From Rubrivivax sp. (GTDB lineage Bacteria > Pseudomonadota > Gammaproteobacteria > Burkholderiales > Burkholderiaceae_C), in NCBI GenBank assembly GCA_020248915.1, contig JADCGP010000015.1:1-64000 (forward strand): a DNA stretch of 64,000 nucleotides, written 5' to 3'. Position numbers and translations under genes: made by a program. The notes under the pieces are model-generated. The model was not told the DNA's origin. It did not search any database and saw only the letters and a program-made list of their open reading frames with translations. Below, in pieces: positions 58,939 to 64,000 of this stretch (its first letter is position 1; each line of letters starts with the position of its first letter).

Positions 58939-59853
58939 ATGAGCGAGGCACCGGGGTCGCTGCAGTCGTGGGTCGGACGCACCGAGGCGCGTGCCGACAC
59001 GATCGGGGCGACACCCGCGCGGGCGCTGGCCGCCACGCTCGACCGCGATGAGTCCGGCCCCGTGCCCGGCTCTGGATCAGGCTTCGGCCCCGGCACGCCG
59101 CTGCCTGCACTCTGGCACTGGCTCTACTTCCTGCCGCTGACCCGGGCCCGCGACATCGGCCCCGACGGCCACGCGCGCCGGGGCGGCTTCCTGCCGCCGG
59201 TGCCGCTGCCGCGCCGGATGTGGGCAGGCGGGCGCCTGCAGTACCGCGCGGCGCTGGCCATCGGCGACCGCGTCGAGCGCCGGTCGACGGTGGAGCGCGT
59301 CGAGGCCAAGCAGGGACGCAGCGGCGAACTCGTGTTCGTCACCGTGCGCCACGAGTTCCTGCGCGCGGGCGACGCGCTGCCGGCGCTGACCGAGTGGCAC
59401 GACATCGTCTACCGCGAGCCGCCGCGCCCGGGCGCGGCGGCGCCTGCGCCGCTGCCCGCGCCCGCCGAGGCGGCGTGGTCGCGCACCTGGCACCCGGACG
59501 ACGTGATGCTGTTCCGCTACAGCGCGCTCACCTTCAACGGCCACCGGATCCACTACGACCGCCGCTACGTCACCGAGGTCGAGGGCTACCCCGGGCTGGT
59601 CGTGCACGGACCGCTGATCGCGACGCTGCTGCTGGAGCTGTTGCAGTCGCAGCGGCCGCAAGCCCTGCTGGCCTCGTTCCGCTTCGACGCGCTGCGGCCC
59701 TGCTTCGACGGCAGGCCGCTCGCGGTGCACGGCCGGCCGCAGGACGACGGCGGGGTCGCGGGCAGGGTCGTGCTGTGGGCTTGCGACGATGCCGGCGCGT
59801 TGGCGATGCGCGCCGAGGCCGTGCTCGCGCCACCGGCATCCCCGGCACGCTGA
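58939..59853 (+). CDS. MaoC-like/FAS1-type acyl-CoA hydratase (mesaconyl-C4-CoA hydratase-like)
   Basis: 304 residues: an N-terminal FAS1-like dehydratase half (WVGRTEARADTIGATPARALAATLD, then LWHWLYFLPLTR and GGFLPPVPLPRRMWAGGR) and a C-terminal hot-dog half with FRYSALTFNGHRIHYDRRY and GLVVHGPLIATLLLELL, where the Asp/His-type hydratase site sits. Matches hydratases acting on mesaconyl- or beta-methylmalyl-CoA-type substrates. Divergent from pirin; no CoA-pathway partners adjoin it. Confidence 0.88.
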   Translation: MSEAPGSLQSWVGRTEARADTIGATPARALAATLDRDESGPVPGSGSGFGPGTPLPALWHWLYFLPLTRARDIGPDGHARRGGFLPPVPLPRRMWAGGRLQYRAALAIGDRVERRSTVERVEAKQGRSGELVFVTVRHEFLRAGDALPALTEWHDIVYREPPRPGAAAPAPLPAPAEAAWSRTWHPDDVMLFRYSALTFNGHRIHYDRRYVTEVEGYPGLVVHGPLIATLLLELLQSQRPQALLASFRFDALRPCFDGRPLAVHGRPQDDGGVAGRVVLWACDDAGALAMRAEAVLAPPASPAR

Positions 59854-59907
59854 CGCACCGCGGTCGCACCGCGATCCCGCCCGCGCCACCCGCGCGCCGC
59901 GGAGCGC

Positions 59908-60339
59908 TCAGCCGTCCTGCGTCAGCGGCGCCGCAGTGCCGCGGTCGGCCCACACGCCCTGCAGCCAGGCGCCCGCCAGCGCGCCGCCGATGACCCACAG
60001 CAGCTCGACGTTGCCGGTGCCCAGGCCCGCGATCGCCGGGCCCGGGCACACGCCCGACAGCCCCCAGCCGACGCCGAACAGCGCCGAGCCGATGAAGGTG
60101 TTGCGGTGCATGCGCGCGGTGTGGGTGTCGAAGCTGCCGCCCAGCAGCGGCGCGGCCTGCACGCGGGGCACCAGCTGGTAGGCCACCAGCGCCACCGCCA
60201 GCGCGCCGCCCATCACCAGCATCAGGCCCCAGTCGCGGAACTGCAGGAACGACAGCACCACCTCGGGCCGCACCATTCCCGACAGTGCCAGCCCGAAGCC
60301 GAACAGCGCCCCGGCCAGCACGACGATCGCGGCCGTCAT
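59908..60339 (-). CDS. YeeE/YedE sulfur transporter, C-terminal half-type subunit
   Basis: 143 residues, four helices. The conserved Cys lies in GWGLSGVCPGPAIAGLGTG, as in thiosulfate transporter TsuA/YeeE. With the preceding gene (ATGA overlap) it forms the two-polypeptide version of the single-chain transporter. Presumably imports a reduced sulfur species. Confidence 0.92.
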   Translation of the reverse strand: MTAAIVVLAGALFGFGLALSGMVRPEVVLSFLQFRDWGLMLVMGGALAVALVAYQLVPRVQAAPLLGGSFDTHTARMHRNTFIGSALFGVGWGLSGVCPGPAIAGLGTGNVELLWVIGGALAGAWLQGVWADRGTAAPLTQDG

Positions 60340-60806
60340 CGCGCGCCCCACGCCGCCAGCGCCTGCGCGGTGACGAAGCCGGTGCCCATGAAGGTCAGCA
60401 CCGCCAGCAGCGACGCGGGCCTGAGCGCCGCCAGCCCGCAGATGCCGTGACCCGAGGTGCAGCCGCCGGCCATCCGGGCGCCGAAGCCGACGAACAGGCC
60501 GCCGAGCGCGAGTCGCCACGCCGGCACGTCGGTGGCCAGCGGCTGTTGCGGCCCGAACAGCAGCCACCACAGGCCCGCGCCCAGCACCAGGCCCAGCGCC
60601 ATCTGCAGTCGCCAGGCGCGGCTCTGCAGCCAGCGCGGCTGGCGGAAATAGGGGCGGCGCGAGACGAAGCTCCAGGTGCTGCTGAAGACCGAGCTCATGC
60701 CGGCCATGCGGCCGGTGCCGATCCAGAGCAGCGCCACGCCGCAGCCGATCAGCAACCCGCCGCCGAGGTAGTGCTGCCAGCCGAGCGGGAACAGGGTGTC
60801 GATCAT
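60336..60806 (-). CDS. YeeE/YedE sulfur transporter, N-terminal half-type subunit
   Basis: 156 residues. Helices at about 14-30, 66-84, 97-115 and 128-150; GGLLIGCGVALLWIGTGRMAGMSS and the conserved Cys pair in GGCTSGHGICGLAALRPAS. Encoded directly upstream of its partner. Confidence 0.93.
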   Translation of the reverse strand: MIDTLFPLGWQHYLGGGLLIGCGVALLWIGTGRMAGMSSVFSSTWSFVSRRPYFRQPRWLQSRAWRLQMALGLVLGAGLWWLLFGPQQPLATDVPAWRLALGGLFVGFGARMAGGCTSGHGICGLAALRPASLLAVLTFMGTGFVTAQALAAWGAR

Positions 60807-60944
60807 GGGGGACGGTCCGGGGGATCAGGGAAGGCCCGCATTCTGAAGGCAGCGGGCCCGGGCAGCGGGTCCGGGCAGCGGGTCCGCCCTGCGGCGCCGC
60901 TACGTTGCACGGTCGACCCACGCCTCATCTCCCACGCATGGGCC

Positions 60945-61500
60945 GTCGACCTGCCGGCCGCCGTGCTGACCGGCCTGGACGTCGTCGACATCCCGGTCAA
61001 CAATGCGGGCGGCTCGCGCAGCTTCAAGGAGCTTCACGTGCCCGAAGCCGCGTGGCAGGAGGCGATCACGCTCAACTTCCACCGCGCGCGCCAGCTCGGT
61101 AATGCGCTGATCGACGGCGTGGTCGTGCAGCGCTGGAGCCGCGTCGTCAACATCACCGGCAAGAGCGAGCCCGAGCGCGTCAACGGCGCGTTCTGCGCCC
61201 AGGCCGCGCTGCACGGCTGCGCCAAGGGGCTGAGCCGGATGGGGGCCGCACGGCGTCACGGTGCACTGCACTCCCCCGGGCGCATCCACAGCGAGCAGAT
61301 CCTGCGCAACCACACGCCCGGCTATCGCCGGTGGCAGGTCGGGCACCAGATCCCGACGGGCCGCTATGGCGAGCCGGAGCACATCGCGGACCTGGTGTGT
61401 TTCCTGGCCAGCCCGCTGGCCGGCTGCATCACCTGCGCCGTGATCCCGGTCGATGGCGGGCTGCGCCTCTATCGGTTCCCGTGCCCGTTGCCGGGCGCGA
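60945..61500 (+). pseudogene. Decayed SDR gene (N-terminus missing, two compensating frameshifts)
   Basis: The translation is recognisable as an SDR: VDIPVNNAGGSRSFKEL, WQEAITLNFHRARQL, RVVNITGKSEPE (catalytic Ser replaced or shifted), a Tyr-Lys region now AALHGCAKGLS, GRIHSEQILRNHTPGYRRW, GRYGEPEHIADLVCFLASPLAG, VIPVDGGL. The Rossmann cofactor motif at the front is absent. Near 61242-61282 the expected GPHGVTVHCTPPG can be read only in another frame, with the original frame regained at GRIHSE: an inserted G in a G-run and a base lost at the following C/G run. Confidence 0.8.
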
Positions 61501-61538
61501 CGGGCGGCCGGCCCCGAACCGGCAGGAGGAGGCACCCC

Positions 61539-62134
61539 ATGACTCCGCAACGCCGAACCCTGCTGGCCGCTGCTGCGCTGGCAAAGCCAGCGCAGCCCGC
61601 CTGAGCATGGAGTACCTGAAGGTGGTGACCGGGATGTTCATCACCCAGATCCCCTACCGCGCCACCGGCCCGATGCCCACCGATCTGCTGGCCGGCCGCA
61701 CCCAGGCCGCCAGTGCCAGCCTGCCCGCGCTGATCGGCCACATCCGCAGTGGCAAGCTGCGCCCGATCGCGGTGGACACCGCGCAGCACCTGCCGCAACT
61801 GCCCGAGGTGCCCAGGTTGGCCGAGCACGGCTACAAGGACTTCGAGACCTCGCAGTGGTACGGCACCCTGGCCCCGGCCGGCACGCCGCGCGACATCGTC
61901 GGCAGACTGCAGGAGGAGTCGCTGAAGGCGCTGAAGAGCAACGCGGTCACCGAGCCCTTCGCCAGCGACGGTGCCGTCGGCGACGGCGGCCCGCCGTGGG
62001 AGGTCGCCGCCTTCATCGGGCAGCAGGAGATCTGGAAGGACATCGTGCTGCGCGCGGGCATCAAGCCGGACCAGCCCGACCGGGGCGGCCGCGCATGCGC
62101 GGCTCCGCGGACCGGTCCGTTGCCGATGCTCTAG
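61539..62134 (+). pseudogene. Internally deleted Bug-family (tripartite tricarboxylate) solute receptor
   Basis: The start is intact: AGGAGG, ATG, MTPQRRTLLAAAALA, a twin-charged signal peptide. The frame then ends at 61604. From 61607, in another frame, comes the C-terminal half of a Bug receptor: TQIPYRATGPMPTDLLAGRTQ, LPALIGHIRSGKLRPIAV, LPEVPRLAEHGY, WYGTLAPAGTPRDIV, VLRAGIKPD. Roughly 150 residues between the signal and the hinge are missing, and the protein overruns its normal end by about 20 residues. With the SDR relic this was probably a catabolic operon. Confidence 0.8.
61572..61596. repeat. Perfect 11-bp hairpin at the Bug-gene deletion point
   Basis: GCTGCGCTGGC-AAA-GCCAGCGCAGC: arms 61572-61582 and 61586-61596 with a three-base loop, exactly where the receptor's interior is missing. 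Confidence 0.9.
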
Positions 62135-62187
62135 CATCAGGGAGAGCCGGCGTGTCGAGTGCCGGTGCCACTTCCAGGCCGCCAAGC

Positions 62188-62511
62188 ATGTTCCGCCGTC
62201 TCTTGGACACCAGCGAGATCGAGAGCCTCGCGACCTTCGTCGTCGATGGGTTGCGGCGAGAACTGCCGCCGGAGCGCCTCGGAAGGCGCACCGGCAAGGG
62301 CGACGAACGCCTCGCCGCCCATGAGCTGCAGGTCGCACGCCGCCTGTCGGCGCTGGCCGAGGCGGGCGGGCTCAACCTCTACAAGAAGGCCAAGCTGGGC
62401 GGCATCGTGAAGGAAGCTCTCGTCGGGGCGGGGTATCCGCAGGACTTCGTCGAGCGCTACGTCGGCGACCTGGTCGCGCTGGCAGCGACGGCCGGACTGC
62501 GCAAGCGCTGA
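62188..62511 (+). CDS. Hypothetical protein, 107 residues
   Basis: From ATG 62188: MFRRLLDTSEIESLATFVVDGLRRELPPE, a basic RRTGKGDERLAAHELQVARRL stretch and KAKLGGIVKEALVGAGYPQDFVERYVGDLVALAA. Predicted mostly helical and soluble; no family recognised with certainty. Longer upstream readings run through the Bug relic and are not credible. It lies eight bases before the glycosyltransferase gene and is probably co-transcribed. Confidence 0.72.
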   Translation: MFRRLLDTSEIESLATFVVDGLRRELPPERLGRRTGKGDERLAAHELQVARRLSALAEAGGLNLYKKAKLGGIVKEALVGAGYPQDFVERYVGDLVALAATAGLRKR

Positions 62512-62519
62512 CGGCGGCG

Positions 62520-64000
62520 ATGCTCGACTGGCTGCGCAAGCGCGCCGAGGCGGCGCAGCGACGTCTTGCGGCCGCCCCCGGCCGCGACCTGCCGCCTGGC
62601 GCGGCCTCGCCGCCGGCCTCCGGCGAGGCAGCCGCCCGGATCGCGACGCCGACACCCGCCGCCGTGCCGGACCGGCCGGCGCACGCCGCTGCGCTGGCCG
62701 CCGGCCGACCGGCCGAGGCCCAGGCCCTGGCGCAGCGCGCGGTCGAGTCCGCACCCGACGACATCGAAGCCTGGGTCACGATCGCCCGCGTGGCCGTCGA
62801 TCGCCGGCGCGCCGCCGACGCCAGGCGCGCGATCGAGCGCCTGCGCGCGCTGCCGGCAGCCGGCGGGCGCGCCGACTGGCTCGCGGGCCTGCTCGAGCAC
62901 CAGGCGGGGCGTCGCGAGGCCGCCGAGGCGGCCTATCGCACCGCGCTCGGGATCGACCCGATGCTCGCCGATGCGCGCTTCCAGCTGGCGCGGCTGCAGC
63001 GCGAGGCCGGCCGGTGGGAGGAGGCCATCGATTCCTGCCGCGCCGCGGTGGCGGCCGATCCGCTCCACGCCGAAGCCCAGGCCGACCTGGGCGCGATGCT
63101 GCGTGACCGCGGGCAGGGCGACGCAGCGCTGCCGCACCTGAGGGCGGCGGTCGACGCCGACCCGCGCCTTGCCCGTGCGTGGTTCAACCTGGCGCTGGCA
63201 CAGATCGACGCGGCGCAGTGGGCGCCGGCCGCGCAGTCGCTCGAGCGCCTCGTCGCCCTCGAACCGCGCCAGGCCGAGGCGCACCACTGGCTCGGGCATG
63301 CCCGCATGGCGCTCGGCGAGCCCGACGCAGCGCGCGCGGCCTATGCCGCGGCGCTCGCGGCCGACGCCGGCTTCCTGCGCGCGCGCTGGGCGCTGGCCAT
63401 GGCGCAGATCGATCCGGTGCCGGGCAGCCTGCAGGCCGAGGCCACCTCGCGGGCCGCATTCGCGCAGGCCCTCGAGCGGCTGACCACCTGGATGCGCACC
63501 CGCGCCCCGGCCGACGCCTTCGAGGCCGTGGCGGTCGCGCAGCCCTTCTACCTCGCGTACCAGGACGAGAACCCGCGCGAACTGCTGGCGCAGTACGGCC
63601 GGCTGTGCGCCACCGCGATGGCCGCCTGGGCGCGCAAGGCCGGGCTGGGCGCGCCGCCGGCCGGCGCGCCAGGGCGTCGCCCGCTGCGCGTGGGCATCGT
63701 TTCGGCGCACCTGCACGACCACTCGGTGTGGAACGCCATCGTGCGCGGCTGGGTCGAGCACGCGGACCGCTCGCGCGTGGAGTTCCACCTCTTCGCGCTC
63801 GGCGGGCACGAGGACGACGAGACCGCCTTCGCGCGGCGGCGAGCGGCGGGCTTCCATCGCCTCGGCGCCTGGCCCGACGCGGCACGCGCGCTGGCGGCGG
63901 CGCGCCTGGACGCGGTCATCTACCCCGAGATCGGCATGCACACGGCCACCGCGAAGCTCGCCGCGCTGCGCCTCGCGCCGCTGCAGCTCGCGAGCTGGGG
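62520..64000 (+). CDS. TPR-repeat protein with a SPINDLY/OGT-type (GT41) glycosyltransferase domain, 3'-truncated
   Basis: 493 codons visible and open at the right edge. After a Pro/Ala-rich N-terminus (to about residue 50) come six or so tetratricopeptide repeats (for example AAEAAYRTALGIDPMLADARFQLARLQ in pieces, PHLRAAVDADPRLARAWFNLA, EPRQAEAHHWLGHARMALGEP). From about residue 385 the GT41 catalytic region begins: LRVGIVSAHLHDHSVWNAI, HLFALGGHEDDE and the start of LDAVIYPEIGMHTATAKLAALRLAPLQLASWG in pieces. It would transfer a sugar to proteins, for example flagellin or adhesins. Substrate unknown. Confidence 0.9.
   Translation, partial: MLDWLRKRAEAAQRRLAAAPGRDLPPGAASPPASGEAAARIATPTPAAVPDRPAHAAALAAGRPAEAQALAQRAVESAPDDIEAWVTIARVAVDRRRAADARRAIERLRALPAAGGRADWLAGLLEHQAGRREAAEAAYRTALGIDPMLADARFQLARLQREAGRWEEAIDSCRAAVAADPLHAEAQADLGAMLRDRGQGDAALPHLRAAVDADPRLARAWFNLALAQIDAAQWAPAAQSLERLVALEPRQAEAHHWLGHARMALGEPDAARAAYAAALAADAGFLRARWALAMAQIDPVPGSLQAEATSRAAFAQALERLTTWMRTRAPADAFEAVAVAQPFYLAYQDENPRELLAQYGRLCATAMAAWARKAGLGAPPAGAPGRRPLRVGIVSAHLHDHSVWNAIVRGWVEHADRSRVEFHLFALGGHEDDETAFARRRAAGFHRLGAWPDAARALAAARLDAVIYPEIGMHTATAKLAALRLAPLQLASW

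Overview
The window is very GC-rich, gene-dense DNA. Its gene content points to a betaproteobacterium of the order Burkholderiales: a complete-looking protocatechuate 4,5-cleavage operon, a Bug-type solute receptor relic, DUF4148 and DUF5329 proteins, a MarC/DoxX/pirin group and YeeE-type sulfur transporters. An assignment near the Rubrivivax/Leptothrix/Sphaerotilaceae group is an inference from this content. No rRNA, tRNA, CRISPR array or transposase gene was found.

Layout. (1) 1-7.2 kb: the 3' part of a giant RTX protein with a lipase-like N-terminal part and tandem calcium-binding modules. (2) 7.5-11.4 kb: a probable operon of a TraB/GumN protein, a YtrA-type GntR regulator, an ABC ATPase and a large membrane partner, behind a promoter that overlaps a perfect palindrome. 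(3) 11.4-15.9 kb: central carbon genes (glycerate kinase, pgi, a HAD phosphatase) and a formylglycine-generating-enzyme-like protein without the catalytic cysteines. (4) 15.9-20.4 kb, minus strand: a coupled DUF2796 - ABC ATPase - FtsX-type permease - DUF3299 - AI-2E exporter group resembling zinc-uptake clusters. (5) 20.6-21.8 kb: a 58-residue protein and a 5'-nucleotidase. (6) 21.9-27.2 kb: a defence islet between two inverted copies of a ~195-bp hairpin repeat. It holds a HicB/HicA pair, the broken 5' end of a DNA methyltransferase gene, and an intact single-chain MmeI-like (type IIL) restriction-modification enzyme. (7) 27.2-38.3 kb: housekeeping and stress genes, including two adjacent 6-phosphofructokinases with different donor-site motifs, a Pat-like protein acetyltransferase, a 2-dehydropantoate reductase and a dienelactone hydrolase. 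(8) 37.4-47.3 kb: a divergent LysR regulator and an operon for 4-hydroxybenzoate to protocatechuate to oxaloacetate and pyruvate (pobA, ligA, ligB, ligC, ligI, ligJ, ligK), plus a signal-less ModA-like protein, a DUF1932 dehydrogenase and an aldo/keto reductase. (9) 47.6-53.8 kb: small minus-strand operons, including a TetR regulator and an SDR gene whose promoters carry the same palindrome. (10) 54-60.8 kb: a two-component system, an alpha/beta hydrolase, MarC, DoxX, pirin, a MaoC-like hydratase and a split YeeE/YedE transporter. (11) 60.9-62.1 kb: two decayed catabolic genes (SDR and Bug receptor). (12) 62.2-64 kb: a small unknown protein and the start of a TPR/GT41 glycosyltransferase.

How the genes work together. 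In the aromatic operon PobA makes protocatechuate, LigAB opens the ring, LigC oxidises the semialdehyde to the pyrone dicarboxylate, LigI hydrolyses the lactone, LigJ hydrates and LigK cleaves. A recognisable oxalomesaconate tautomerase and a transporter are missing from the window. The most unusual region is the inverted-repeat-bounded defence islet, where one modification gene appears to have replaced another and the flanking repeats keep their hairpin through a compensatory base-pair change.
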